From Bugula neritina (taxonomy: Eukaryota; Bryozoa; Gymnolaemata; Cheilostomatida; Bugulidae), in NCBI GenBank assembly GCA_964035545.1, contig CAXIUT010000130.1, positions 1 through 28,846 of the forward strand: 28,846 nucleotides of DNA, in the 5' to 3' direction. The translations under genes were made by a program, and so were the position numbers. The notes beneath the pieces were generated by a model. That model was not told the DNA's origin. It did no database searches and worked only from the letters and a program-made list of their open reading frames with translations. Position 1 is the stretch's first letter, and the number at the start of each line of letters is the position of its first letter. Below, piece after piece: positions 1 through 12,500 of this stretch.

Positions 1-99
1 CCCAACCCCAACCCCAACCCCAACCCCAACCCCAACCCCAACCCCAACCCCAACCCCAACCCCAACCCCAACCCCAACCCCAACCCCAACCCCAACCCC
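1..99. repeat. left telomere, (CCCCAA)n
   Basis: Perfect C4A2 hexamer repeat, about 16.5 units, running from the first base to position 99 and ending in CCCC directly before unique AT-rich sequence. The C-rich strand reads 5' to 3' inward, as expected at a left chromosome end. The repeat unit is the one known from Tetrahymena and related oligohymenophorean ciliates. The first coding ATG lies only 35 bp further in. Confidence 0.98.
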
Positions 100-133
100 T
101 ATATTTGAATCGTATTTATATTAATTAATCAAG

Positions 134-1021
134 ATGTCAGCAACCATTGGAGATATAAAGCTCGAAACAATAGATTTTAATTGGATTCAATAAACAACAA
201 AAATTAACCATCTTAAAAGAGCAATAGCTCTTATAGAACAAGATGGAAACTACTATACATAACTTAAAGATGTTTGCTATAAAAGAATGGAGTAAATTGA
301 TCCATCTCTTAAGTAATTCATTAATAAAAAAGGAGGCTAGCAGTTAACACTGAAGTTTCTAGTTAGGAAAAACTTAATATTTAAAGTTAATTGAAAGAAT
401 GGGAATCGTCTGTTAGTCATAAATAAAAAACTATTATCGAAAAGGCAACAAACCTCTAAAATTACGAAGATTACTTTAATAACTAGGAAGATAAAAAAGA
501 TAACAAAAAGATAACATTAAGAGCTTAAAAATAGAGAATGAAAGGAAACTAGGCAATAAAAAGCAAAGATTATGATGAGGCTATCAATTACTACTCAATA
601 AGTATCGAATTAGATGCTAGTATGCATCAGGCATATGGAAATAGGGCTCTTGCATATCTAAAAAAGAAAGGTATTTGCTATTTAAATATTAAGAGTTCAA
701 TAAATGCATTCAGGATTGTGATAAGGCTCTTGAATTAAATAGCACCTATGTTAAAGCTTTCCATAGAAAAGGCAAGGCCTTGATTGAGATGAGTACTTAT
801 AGAAATATAAAGAAAAAAAGGTTGAGGGCTATAAATGTTATAAGGAGATAATGAAGATTGATCCTGATAATAATGAAGTCAATAAGGAAATGATGGATTT
901 GAGACAGGAGATGAGCTAGAGGTAAATTAAGGAGTTGGAAAGCCATTTAATTTCTAAGTCAGAATTTAAAAAAATTACAATTTAGGAGGATTCTGATTAA
1001 GAAGAAATACAAGAAAAATGA
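134..1021 (+). CDS. TPR co-chaperone-like protein resembling SPAG1 (dynein arm assembly factor family)
   Basis: About 274 residues after removing three introns. The N-terminal block (FNWIQETTKINHLKRAIALI, then a short YYTELKDVCYKRMEEIDP stretch) resembles the start of SPAG1. A TPR domain follows, with KGNEAIKSKDYDEAI, then YGNRALAYLKKKEFNKC and a third repeat ending KIDPDN. In KGNEA the Glu codon is TAG, at a position that is Glu in most TPR co-chaperones. Introns at 671-693 (23 nt) and 793-812 (20 nt) are required to keep the TPR spacing. A further one lies near 343-386; 343-362 (20 nt) is preferred and 355-386 also keeps frame. SPAG1 proteins work with R2TP/HSP90 in cytoplasmic preassembly of axonemal dynein; that role is inferred from family resemblance. 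Stop TGA at 1019-1021. The first in-frame ATG was chosen. Confidence 0.75.
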
Positions 1022-1520
1022 TTCTGAAGATTATGTTAAATCTATCATTTTAATATCATTATTTTATTTAAACTGTATTTTTTATGATAATTTCAGTATA
1101 CTTGAAGAAAAAACATCTATTTATGACAACATTTTAAATATTATTTAATGTTTCAGAATTTGATAACTTCTTTTATATTTTTCTTATCATCATAAAGATA
1201 AAGCAAATCATCATATTTTTTCTGAAACATTTCTGAACCCTTTAGTGACTTTAAAAATCATACTGAGACTAAACTTTGAATGGTAAATTTCTTTTCTCTA
1301 TTAATTCAAAAAAATTACAGAAAAACATAAAAAAGAGTACTAGATAATTTTAAAGATTTTTGTAAAGATTTTTGTAAAGATTTTTGATAAAAATAGTGAA
1401 CTCTTTGGCTAGGGGTAGAATTATTCTATTTATGAACTTTTACAGCTACATCTTACCATTTGAGAATATAGTTATATGGATTTAATATTAGATGGAAATG
1501 CTAAAAGATAAATAGAATGA
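1022..1520. other. AT-rich intergenic stretch with a short tandem repeat
   Basis: No supported gene. On the minus strand 1153-1230 can encode 25 residues, and around 1430-1520 there is a 13-residue plus-strand ORF; both are too short to call. A 12-bp tandem repeat sits at 1351-1386. Confidence 0.5.
1351..1386. repeat. 12-bp tandem repeat, three copies
   Basis: Three perfect head-to-tail copies of TAAAGATTTTTG in non-coding sequence between the SPAG1-like gene and the next small gene. Confidence 0.9.
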
Positions 1521-1855
1521 ATGAAACAAGCTAATTCAATAAATATATCAAATAAACTTAGCATTTTGGAGGAAGTAAACATTATCTTCAGTTGAAAAAA
1601 TCACTAACAACATTTTTCATCTTTTTCTTGGTCGATTTATAATTTTTATGGCAAAAAATCATAAAATTGTTCATAACAATCGGTAAAACTATTTTAATAT
1701 AAATAACATAAAGACTATATCCTATTTATAATAATACTATTTCCTTTTCTTCAAGCTATTTAAAGAAAAAATTCAAAGGAAGAATAAAATAGATTATAGT
1801 AGGGAGAGAACAAGAAAAAGGAAGATAGCTTGAAGGAAAAAAAATATAATGCTGA
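1521..1855 (+). CDS. small predicted membrane protein, unknown
   Basis: Not recognised. ATG at 1521 opens a frame that, after removal of a 17-nt GT...AG intron at 1575-1591, runs to TGA at 1853-1855 and gives 105 residues. The middle is hydrophobic (SLTTFFIFFLVDLEFLWQKI followed by KLFITIGKTILIEI), suggesting one or two membrane segments. The C-terminal third is strongly basic and charged (YLKKKFKGRIKEIIVGREQE). It lies 177 bp upstream of the TRAPPC8-like gene on the same strand. With one stop codon and AT-rich sequence, an open frame of this length can arise by chance; the matching intron and plausible composition are the only support. Confidence 0.4.
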
Positions 1856-2032
1856 AATATGTATTTATTGAGGAGTTGAATAAAAAGTTATAAAAAAATA
1901 AAAGATAAGGCTGAATCTATCTACCTATTAACATATCTACGATATTTTAAAATTATTATCAATTCATATTATTCCTTTAAGAATTAATAAAATAAAATCT
2001 TTTAAATAATCAGAATTGATTTAATTTGTATC

Positions 2033-5000
2033 ATGTTCTAAGACCGACTTAAGGACATCCTTACTAACATCTATACAGGAAGAATATTGATATTTTCAAA
2101 TTATACGGCTCGCTAAACTCTTTTTACGAAGGGCATTACACCTGCCATCTTTCTTCATAAATACTATACTCATTCAATTGGATAAACTCGAGTCGCCTAT
2201 AACATCAAAGATCGAGGAGTTAAAGAAATGTGCTAACTAACACCCATCGATTCTTAGTAGTATGACTGCTATAAAGAGGATAAAATGAATAAGATAATAA
2301 GATAAAAATTAATACATCATTCTAAGCTGCCTAAGGAGATAAGTCGCTAGGATTTGACTGTCAAACCTCTTATTGAAAAATATTTAAAAAATTTAAATTT
2401 TTTTTGGTTTGAAGAATCGACTAAGATATTTTTGTATTGTATGAGTTTGGATTAAAATAATTCTAGGTTTAGTACATTAGAACAGCCTTTTGGATTAACT
2501 TTTTTGATTGAAGTTTCCCCAGGAATCAATATTAAGAGTGAGTATTAAAAGATAAGGAAGGAAGCAGATATCAAACTAAAGAAGATGTTTGCCCTGAATC
2601 AAGCTCGTATTAAAGCTGTATCAATATTAGTAGTTCTTATTTACAACTCTTAGAAGGGAGGAACATTCTCTGAAATGAAACAATATCAATAAGAATTAAA
2701 ACAAACTTATAGCTTGCAAAACAACTTGTTGATAATGGTCTAAATAAACGATTCTAAAGCTAAAGATTCTGTTGATTGGAGTAGTTATCCAAGAATAGTG
2801 ATAAAAAATGAATATAAATTGAAGTCTTCTGATCCTATTAGGATCATTAATTAAAATTAAGATGGAATACTAAAACAATATATTAATAATCATCGAGAAA
2901 AAATAAGACACAATATTGAGGATAGATTAAGGTTGTTAGGATTTAGATATTAATAAAATAATACTGCGAAAAATAGATTCTTTAACTTTTTTAAAAGCTC
3001 ACAAACATAACGTTCTTACACTTCCTAGGAGGTATAAAATAGATAAATAGCTGATATCTTATTTATTCTTGGAGACTATAAAAGATCATTAGACATTTAT
3101 AAAGACTTAGCCTAAAAATTTGACAGCAACGAGCGAGACCCAGCGATCTTGTACAATATGAGTGAGATGGTTCAACTCAGTAAATATATGTACAGCATGA
3201 ATGGTGGGAATAAGATCAAAGCAGCAGATTCTATTCAGAAATACGCCGAGCGATCGATGTTGAAACGAGCTCAGTCTATGCAGAAAAACAAACTATATAG
3301 GTATCTAATATATATCATGTATTTCGTGCATGGGTTTAAAAACTATGACAGATAATTTATCAAAAACAGTTATTATTACTATATCAAAAAAACTGTCAAT
3401 GAATAGACTCATTCGGAAGCTAATCATAATCCATCGCTGATTCCTTCACTCATACATGAACAATATACTAATCTAAATTTGCTATATCCTATTCCTTAAT
3501 TTAGACGTTACGCTTATGATATAGTTAGAGTGGCTTCTAAGTTTAATGAGTTTCGACTCTTTGATCATCATCTAAGGTGTCTCCTCATTGCGAGCTATGT
3601 CTATTAGGGAAGCTTTCCTATCATTGAAAAGTATATTAATTCTGCTCTTAGTAGAACATATTTGGAGTTAAAAAAGTATAGGTTTTCTTTAGAAAGAATT
3701 CAACAAACTTGGAAGACTTTATTAACTCAGTATTAAGATAATACATCCTAAAATTAATAAGAAAATTAATTTACAAAGTTGTTAACCAGTCAGCAAAGAG
3801 CTATAACCTAAATTTAAAAGGCATAGCCTTTATAGTTAACTAGAGAAACTCAGGACTGCATTTCTGTCCCTAAAATATCACAAATTATGATATAAATTTA
3901 CGACTAATCATTACAGTACGGATAAAATTTGGGTTCAACTTGGCAAGAGGTGGGTGATGTCTTTTTGAGTTAAACTGAATTGACAAGCAAGGGTATGAGC
4001 AAGCAAAACCTAATCAAACAGCTTAGAGCATTTGATGCAGTAACAGCATAGTAGAAAGAGTTAGCCTATCGCGTGAAGAAGTTACCAAGTGGTCAGATAC
4101 CTGAAGCGATGTTGAAACGTAATACTCGACTATCATTTGTAGGATAGCCAATAGTGATAACATTTACAATGAAGAACAACTTGCCTCTGAACATCTAGGT
4201 AGGAAATATTCGTTTACATTTGAAGAGTGGCAAGAAATGTAAGATAACATTAATTAGCCCTCATACTTAGAAATTGTTGTTGAAAAATGGTCAAAAATCA
4301 TCGGTAACTTTTTAAATAATACCCCAATAAGCAGGTTTGATTTAGTTTTCTCATATTAGTTGGACTTTCTTTAAAATGACAAGTATCTATAGATTCAAAT
4401 AACCTTGGGAAACAAAGTCCAATATGAAAAGCTTATACAACAAAATCAATGTTTTAGAATAAACCGGACAACTAACTATCAACATCAAACACCAAAGTAA
4501 GTTTTTTGAAGGATAATAAACTCACCTTGAACTACAAATTAAAAATATTGGAAAATAAATCGTAGAAGAGATGTATATCGCTATAGACCATTAAAATATT
4601 TTTGGATTTAAAATGAAGAAAATAGAATAAACAATAGCTATAGGTTAGACTATGAACAAAACACTAGAAATGAAGATACCTATTTTGAAGGAATCAAATT
4701 ATATGAAATCGACTTGCAAGGCCATAATTCTATACAAAACAGGCAGTAATTTCAGAATACAGCGGATGGTAACCATCTTGAATATCAACAGAGTGGCAGA
4801 GATCAATAATATATTTTGTTAGAGGATATCAACTAATCTTCACTTTCTCAATTTTACTATCAGATATCCGAACTAGTCAGAACAAGATATATTCAAATCA
4901 ATGATTATTCACAGAGGAATGGACATCAAGAAAGTATAAACTAATCAGTTGGGTAATATTTGTCACTATTTTATGTTCTTGAGAAAAAATATATAAAAAG

Positions 5001-5668
5001 AACTTGAAGAGTATCAGTTTGAACCTCATTAATACCCTGCCTTCAGCTCATTAAAGGAAAGCTATTTAGAAACTTAAGTAGCTGATAAAAATGATAAAGA
5101 TAACACTTTGAGGTTGTTTTTTATGTGGTGGAACAAGTAAAAGAAAAGTGGAGTGATCAGTCCTCGTCCTATCCACATTACTTCTTCCTAAAACTATCCA
5201 ACCCATGTTAAACTGCCCTTCAATGTTAAACTACTCTATCAAGATGAAATTGAATGCAACTTCCTTTAAAATGTATATGCCTAGATTGAGATATAATTTA
5301 TAATAAAGAATATCTATAGTCCTAAAGACATCAACCTGACTGTCTAGTTTATTGAGAGCATGAGCAGTGACGCAATATGGTAGGGAGTAACAGAGTAGCA
5401 TTTATGTTTGAAGTACAACTAGGAGAGAAAGATAAGTTTAAAGTTGTTTGTGATGAGAGCAGGACTATTCAATATCGCTAAAAGTATCAAGTATACCATA
5501 TTTATCAATAAAAGTAATTCCTATATGCATAATCACAGTGACTATGAAAATATCTTTTTGATGGCTAAAGATAGTAACAGTAATAAAAAAAATAATTTTG
5601 ACTTTTTTTAACAAATACCCCTCTCAGCCTTCAAAAAAACTATAGAACAAGAACAAAGTCTTATCTGA
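2033..5668 (+). CDS. TRAPP complex subunit 8-like (TRAPPC8 / Trs85)
   Basis: A single uninterrupted 1211-residue frame with no intron, from ATG 2033 to TGA 5666-5668. It is probably the TRAPPIII-specific subunit that helps activate Rab1/Ypt1 in ER-Golgi traffic and autophagy. Evidence is an N-terminal region of the Trs85 type, the central ILFILGDYKRSLDIYKDLA helix around residue 345, and an alpha-solenoid block where GSFPIIEKYINSALSRTYLE aligns by eye with the human TRAPPC8 segment around SLAEDHINFTIGR. The C-terminal half consists of beta-rich segments such as QPIVITFTMKNNLPLNIEV, as in the Ig-like repeats of TRAPPC8. Length is close to the family's roughly 1400 residues. A large share of Glu codons are TAA or TAG. 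Next gene on the same strand starts 111 bp downstream. Confidence 0.75.
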
Positions 5669-5779
5669 TTACAGTCATATCATAGTTTATACATCCATAG
5701 TTAATAATTTTAATATTATTTAAATTGATTTATGTATTTAGTGAATGATAACTTATAATAAGTGCAATATAATAAAAGA

Positions 5780-7305
5780 ATGTCCAAACTACATCATAGG
5801 ACCTACACATCGGCCAGCAATCATTAAGAAAAAGTTATGAGCACTATTCATCACGGCTTCAACTATTTTCATTAACTAGAACTGCCCAGAACTAAACTCC
5901 AACGCAAAAGAATCAAAAGTATCTTACTAACAACTCAGCACTACAAAGCAACTCTTTACTTTAACCTCAAAAAAGCGTCCAAGAGATCTTAAACGAAAAC
6001 AAAGAAACATATACCCATATTAAAACAGAATTTTAGCATTTGAGAGAGGCAGAACTGAACTAGTATGTAAAGAAGTCTCTGAAGTACCAGGAAATACTGA
6101 ATATAAACGACAATAAAAAGAAAAGGTTGCCTACTTTGAACACAAAGATAGGTGAAGTGGTTAAGAAATCAGTTTTATAAAACTTGACTAAAAATATATA
6201 GCACTATATGACAACTACTCACCACAAGATTTAAGGTTGGCGTCCTGAATCACGCTAGGGTCACACCGCAACTGTATATAAAAACATGGTAGTCATACTT
6301 GGGGGACATTGTAGTGCTCCATTTTCTATAGCTCAGATATACTCTTTTGATAGCCACAGTTGGGTCAAACAAATGCCTGTGTATTCTGCTCGGAGCTACC
6401 ATTCTGCCATATTCTATAAAGCTAGATTTATAATTGTGTTTGGAGGAATGGGGACATATGATATAAGTCGGAAGTGTAGAGTTTGTTTTAATAGTATTAA
6501 TTTAATTGACCTGCTGACTTGGAGCTGTAGATCTCTTAAAATGAATAATGAGGAAAGTATTGAGGGTAGACGCAGTCATGGAGCTGTCTTAATGGGTAAG
6601 TATATGGTTGTTTTTGGAGGAATGAACACTAAAAGAAACTTTTTAAATGATTTTGTCTACCTAGATCTCAAATAGCTACGTTGGTACCATAAAGAGTATA
6701 AAGTTGAAGGTAAATAGTTAAATTAAAACATTGAAAGTGGACTAGCTAAGCACAAGATGCTTGCTAATTTCAAATAGAATCATAAGAATTTGCCTCTTTA
6801 TTCTTCATAGTATACATAGGATGAAGGAATTTATATATTTTGTGGTACATTTGGTAATAATGCTGAAAACATTGTTTCCTTTATGACTTTTAACAAGTAC
6901 AACCCTCATCTTAAAAAAGTATAGTATCAGGGATTGCCTCCTTCTGCCATCGAACCTATTATTTAAAAAATCAATGACAATTTAGTCATAATTATATCTG
7001 GATAAATGACTGAAAGAAGAATCAAGTTGTATATGATCAAGTAAAAATAGTTTGTAGGAATATACAAAAATATAACACCTCCTTTTTATGGAGGAATCGG
7101 TAGTACTATTAGTAAATATAACGAGGAGCTGTATTTATTTCATGGATTAGGCTATCGGGGTTATATCAACACAGTTAGTAGTTTGAGGGTGGAGGAGAAG
7201 GTGGTGGAAGGATAGGGCAAGAAAAAAAGAACGAAAGGAGGGTATGAAATCGAATGGAACTACAATGAAGACATTGAATCTTCTAGCTAAATTGATTCTC
7301 GATGA
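5780..7305 (+). CDS. Kelch-repeat protein
   Basis: 501 residues after removing one 20-nt intron at 5919-5938, which contains a perfect TACTAAC branch-point-like box. Without splicing the frame runs into TGA near 6039. The first 150 residues are charged and probably helical. Kelch repeats follow from about residue 160: GHTATVYKNMVVILGG, then YHSAIFYKARFIIVFGG and RSHGAVLMGKYMVVFGG, each with the diagnostic hydrophobics followed by GG and spaced aromatic residues. The later repeats are more degenerate (IYIFCGTFGN, LVIIISGE). These form a beta-propeller used for protein binding. The C-terminus is basic then acidic. No BTB or other partner domain is visible, so the partner is unknown. It is convergent with the next gene, with 30 bp between stop codons. 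Confidence 0.85.
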
Positions 7306-7335
7306 TTATATTATAAAAAGTTGATATTATGGTAA

Positions 7336-8304
7336 TCATTCTATCAAGGCAGTTCCTGTGATTTCCTTTTAATCATCACTTGAGAAATCGTCCTGCATAA
7401 GGTTTTGTTTGTCCGATTTCTTAGTACCTACATCTTATGTCATATCGATCTCATTATTTTAGTTAGCTTAGAATATTTATTCTTACTACTACTTGTAACT
7501 TTATAACTTGGAGTGAAGCTAGGCCAGTTTATAGTCTTTGTTATTTCTTCGAGATCTGATATACATCGCAGCCAATAAAATAAATATTACTACTCCTGAT
7601 ATTATTAGTAAATTTTAACGGTGTGATTAAAATCTTTGTTATTCTACTTTCTAGTCAAATTTATGCTCTTTATTTATATTGTATGTCTGAGTAGGTTTGG
7701 CTTCAGGTTGTTGAGTCTGTTGAGGTTGCTGGGGTTATTGAGTATTTGTAGGAGTAACTGGAGGAGTAGGTATTTTAGGTGTTTATTGATTGGGAGTTAG
7801 GTTGGATCTAAAGGGCATATCAGGTGTAACTTAGTTTAATGGATCTACTCCTTCTTATGCATACTCGATAGTATTTTCGTATTTCAAGGGAGCTTCTGTT
7901 ATTTTGTACTAAATTCCATTTTAAATGACAAATTAAGGAGGAGCTTTAACGTCAGTTATCATCCAGGGAATCATATAGTCATTATTAACATTGAATGCTG
8001 AATTTTAAATAGTTTTTTTATTATTGTTAATATTTGTGGGTTTTTAATTGATTTATATTTCTTGAGGTTTTTATTCGACTTATGATTTGGGGGCAGGTGG
8101 TGGTTTATTTTTGAGAGCTTTCTCTAGAAAGAAGTCATGAGTTAGTGATGTTTAAAATCTTGATTTAGGAGGGTAGAGGTTATCATGAACTATGTTGTAG
8201 GAAGTGTCAATTGATGGAACTGCTATTAGGCTATTTTTAAAGGATATTTATTATTGATTTGAGGTGGAGTAAATAGCAAGAAGTAGTAGAATGACTATCT
8301 TCAT
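7336..8304 (-). CDS. type I single-pass membrane protein with Pro/Gln-rich ectodomain, unknown
   Basis: Not recognised. Intron-free 322-residue frame. The start MKIVILLLLAIYSTSN is a typical signal peptide. The luminal or extracellular part (about residues 20-230) is rich in Pro, Asn and Gln and has a low-complexity stretch (QEPQQPQQTQQPEAKP). One transmembrane helix (LLIISGVVIFILLAAMYI) follows near residue 235 and is stopped by RSRRNN. The cytoplasmic tail of about 70 residues is very acidic (LESYKEEEEEIFEANENNEI) and ends in GTALIE. No Cys-rich or lectin-like domain is seen. The layout suggests a surface or trafficking receptor with a short tail, but no function can be assigned. Confidence 0.75.
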
Positions 8305-8380
8305 ATGATATTTAATCTTAATAAACTATTATTATTTGAATATTTATTAAATAAAGAATAAGAAAATCATAGGTTTGAAG

Positions 8381-9493
8381 TCAATTTTTTATTTTTAGTT
8401 CTTAAATAATAGAATTATACTATTTCTAGTTAATTTATTATTTGATTTAACTGTGATTAATTGACTTAAGAGAGATGCTTTAATTCTATTTGAGGTGGCT
8501 TATATCAACTTAATAGACTAATTTACTGCATCCATAGCAAAATAATGTATATCCATAGGTTTCTAGAATATCCTAAAAATCTTCATCATCTTTTTATATG
8601 TGGCAAATACTTGTCTACTTATTGAGAGTTAGTTATTTATTTTATTTTTTTAGAGATATTGCAGTTATTTATATTAAATGTAATCCTTATCGATCGTATT
8701 TTATCAGTTATTTTACATATTTGTAGCTATCTATTTATTTTTATTGTTGTTTTTTTGATTAAATATGTACTTTATCAAGTTTAAAATCATGAAGAGAAGG
8801 AATAGAATGGAAAATAGAGGATCTAGTTATACCTGTTTACCTGTTTTATCCATTCAAGTTTTACTTAAGAGGAGTCATTCCATAAATTTGGTTTTCAACA
8901 TCAAAGATCTTCCTCATCTCGTTCATTTCAATCAAAACGTCTTCCTCGATCAGTGACTCTTTCAATTCCTTCCTATTTTTCTGCCTTCTCAACTCACAAT
9001 ATTACTGGTATGCTCCTTATTCAATGCAGTCGCTCATGTGAATTCTTTAGCTTTACATGTATGTCTATGCGGTTTGTTTCAGTTTTTTTTGTTGATGATA
9101 GTTGAAATATTTGAGAAGAAGAAAAAAGAGAAGAAGGAGGAGAATGGCTACTGACAAAAAAAGTGCCAAAGTGCCTCCAAGGTTCATTAAATACGGTTCG
9201 CTATTAAATATAAATAAGCAAGTCAATATTCTATTACAGTCTTTTAGTCGAAGCACAACCTATAAAACCATATCATCATTGTCCAGGCACTTCAACAACT
9301 GAATTTTCATATAGATCTTTTTCAAGTTATTTAGAAATCTCCAGAGAATCAGGGTTGACATAATGCCAGTAGATCAACATGCCGAAAAGGACAACGATAA
9401 AGATAAGTTCTGTTATCAGTAGAGCATACGCTTCGGTCGAGTTATATTCCTGGGTAAGAAGTAAAATACGTATGGAATTCCACTTGTGCTCAT
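8381..9493 (-). CDS. predicted two-pass membrane protein with charged C-terminal region, unknown
   Basis: Not recognised. Best model is 353 residues with two introns: 9450-9469 (20 nt) and about 9260-9290 (31 nt; a 40-nt version ending at 9299 also keeps frame). First hydrophobic segment LLITELIFIVVLFGMLIYW, second TLALFLSVAILLLLLFFLLL, followed by a Lys-rich stretch. The remaining 230 residues are hydrophilic and charged, with helices of coiled-coil character (RRQKNRKELKESLIEEDVLI) and a small Cys pair (LFCYGCSK) near residue 290. The second intron is the weak point: without it, exon 1 encodes a 65-residue single-pass protein ending VVEVPGQ, and a second overlapping frame could start at an internal ATG (MSTLILWRF). 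Confidence 0.6.
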
Positions 9494-9545
9494 TATTTAA
9501 ATTTTATATTATTTTTATTATTATTGAATTATCATATTGAAGAGT

Positions 9546-12500
9546 TCAGTGTAAAATTCTGGTTTGTCGAGATTTACTGTCAGAAAAGTGTTTGCCCGGA
9601 TACTTCTTGTCCTTCTTTTATGAACTCCCTCGGCTAGAACCTCTCTTTATTCCTGAACCCTGTTGACTCTTGTCAAGCTGACGAGGGACTACTGTCCCTT
9701 CTGACCATTGAAGCCTTGCAGTCCTCCCATCTCCATAATTAACTACTCCTTATCCATGTTTGAGATCATTCTGAAACTATCCTTCATAAGATGTTCCATC
9801 TTTCCATTTATAGACTCCAAAGCCACTCTTCTTATCTCTTATATATTGCCCTTCATAGCGATCACTTCGAGGATCCATATGATTAGCCACCCAGATTCCA
9901 TAGCCCTCTCTGCTTCCTTCAACAAAATCTCCTTCGTATCTGGAATGATTAGCCCAAGTGTATGTTCCTTGATAATAAGAAGTATACCTTTGCCATGGAA
10001 TTTACCATTTTTATACTAGCCAACGTACATATCTCCATTTTTAAAGACTTATGTTCCGTTTTTATTTTTAATTCCTGCTATGAATTATCCTGCATATTGT
10101 TCAGAATCTGATAACCTAATAGTTCCATATCCATGTTTTTTACCTTGAGCCCATGAACCGACAAACTATGTGCCATCACCTTATATTTGTTTTCCTTTGC
10201 CATGTTTGAATCCATTTTTCCACTATCCTTCGTAAATTATATCTTTTTATTTTCCTAAAAATTTTATTATCCCGTATCCATCTCTTTTGTTCTAGCTGAA
10301 CTCTCCTGAAAAAATATATTTTCCTGGGAGATATTAATAACCCCAACCTGTTTTTTAACCCTCGCCTACTTTGTTGACTGTCCAACCTCCAAAGTAAAAC
10401 TTTCCTTAGTAGTACCAGATAATCGTTCTATTTTCATCTAAAATAAAAGAAACACAGTTTTTGTATTTTTTAACACTTAGAGTGGCTGATTTTTATTTGA
10501 GAAGATCAATTCCAAATTTTTTAAAAGCCTATCTAGCAAATTAAGTCAACTATTGTTGAGTAAATTATCTGTGAGGTGCCTCATGACCTAGTTATATGAA
10601 ATACTTTTAAACATACTATCTGAACTAAGATTCAAATTGTAACTATCTCATCTTAGGTATTGGTATTTAAGCAAGTTTACTTTACTGTTCTTTTATTTCC
10701 ATCTCAAATTAGTCTTCTCTTCTTGATGTTTGGAAGCATTAGTCTTATTTTTATACCAATTTGCTGTTATTTTATCTTTATTCTGACTAGACTTCTGACA
10801 TGCCTTGCATCATGCTTCTGCTTGACTTCCTTACTCTGAATATATTTGATTTTCCATCTCCTTCGCTTTAACCACTAAATTTTTTAACTAGTTGCATTTC
10901 ATTTGTTGAGTTGACTCTGTTTTTAGTTGCTGATGAAATGGTGGCTGGTTCTATTGGAATATTTCTTTTTACCTGTTCTGATACTCTTGAAGTGCCTTGT
11001 CCCATTTTTTTATATATTCTTCCTATATTATTTTTTTTATTATTTCTAAAATTTACTATTGTCCCCACTGTTAATTCAACTTCATTCTTTTCTTATTATT
11101 CTATCCTTTATTATTTCTTTTTCTATAGTTGATTCAATTTGCTTTTTAACTATTATAATTATTTCTCGGCCTATTATTAATCTTTACTGATTATTTATCC
11201 GACTGATAAGTTTACAACATTGCTTTGAAAAGATATATGGGATTCTAGTTTTGAAAGATCGATTTTCTTTTTACTGCTCTTTTTTAATTATGAAAGAATT
11301 GGAGGTGGAGCCTTTTTCTCATCAAATTTTTGTAAATCTGTCACTATCTCATGAACCTTCTTCTCATACACCAATTTCCTTTATATTTTGCCCCATTCCT
11401 TCTTAGGACTTTCTTTAGACGATATTTAAAACCTCTATACTACCTTTTCAGTTTAATCAATAGTTTTAACATTGGCTTAAACTCTTTAGCTAAGATGTTA
11501 GTTATTATTTTATGTTAATATTTTGGATTTTTGTTCTAATTTATTTTCTTAGACACATTAAGTTTTCATTTTCAAGGGTTAGTTTTATATTTATTATAGT
11601 TTATTATCTTTTGGATGTTAGCTGGGAACAAACTCTGTGAACTCTATGATTTGTTTCTATTTAGGTTAATCATGAGCACTTTATATATTTTAAGAATCTA
11701 TTCTGTATTTATGCTTATCCTAAAACTACAAACATTGTTAAATAGGTTACTCTTATTTCTACTTTATCTACTATCCATCTAATATTAGTTATTATTTTTT
11801 CAAAAATTAAGAATTTTATTATACTTATTGCTATTTTTAATTAAATGGTTATTTGGGTTAAAGCTACTATCTTCTCTAATTTTACTGTTTTTATTGAAAA
11901 GGTTAATCATTTTGAGGAATTATTTATGATTGTTTTATTATTTATTCTTGCTTTTATTAAACTTTATGTTCAAGTTATTATTTCTAATTTGTTTTTTATT
12001 TATTTTATTCTATATTTTATTCTTTATTTTAGATTAATCTCATTTATATTTTTTATTCTTTTTATTTTCCTTGTTATAATTTTTAAACGACTTATTAATG
12101 TTTTTAAACGATTACTTATTCAGCTTTTTATACTACTTATTAAGATTTTTATACGACTAATTGTTATTTTTATTCACCTATTGTCTGTTATGGTCTCTAA
12201 ATTAAGGCTTCAGATTTTTATTGAATTATTTTAGTTTCCTCTTTATTAATTTTATCTTAATTCTTCACATTTTAAATATTTTGATTTATTTTTTATTATT
12301 CTGTGACCATATTTTCAACATTTTTATTTTCTTATTCTTTATTCGATTCTTTTAACTATTCTTTCTAAACAACTATTTATTTTTATTAAAGATCTTTTTA
12401 ATTGTTGTTTTTGACTTCTTATTCAACAGTTTATTTATTGATAATTTATTCTTCTAAATTATTTTATTGTTAACTTTTCTAGACCTTTTTGTTTTATTAA

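Noticed and set aside
1153-1230. 25-residue minus-strand ORF in the gap after the SPAG1-like gene
   Set aside because: Too short, with no plausible upstream exon that I could join with confidence.
1741-1836. 11-bp inverted repeat (CTTCAAGCTAT at 1749 and its complement at 1826)
   Set aside because: Short, in AT-rich DNA and inside a possible small gene; no transposon end or stem-loop function is supported.
5919-6040. frameshift or pseudogene in the Kelch gene
   Set aside because: A 20-nt GT...AG interval with TACTAAC restores one open frame.
9968-9987. frameshift between MORN repeats
   Set aside because: Removing exactly 20 nt joins GKG to TYTW in repeat phase; it is an intron.
9708-10019. 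103-residue plus-strand ORF
   Set aside because: Antisense to the MORN repeats, whose frame is clear on the minus strand.
11845-12234. 129-residue very hydrophobic plus-strand ORF
   Set aside because: It is the antisense shadow of the Glu/Lys-rich domain: reverse complements of GAA, TAA and AAA codons read as Phe, Leu and Ile.
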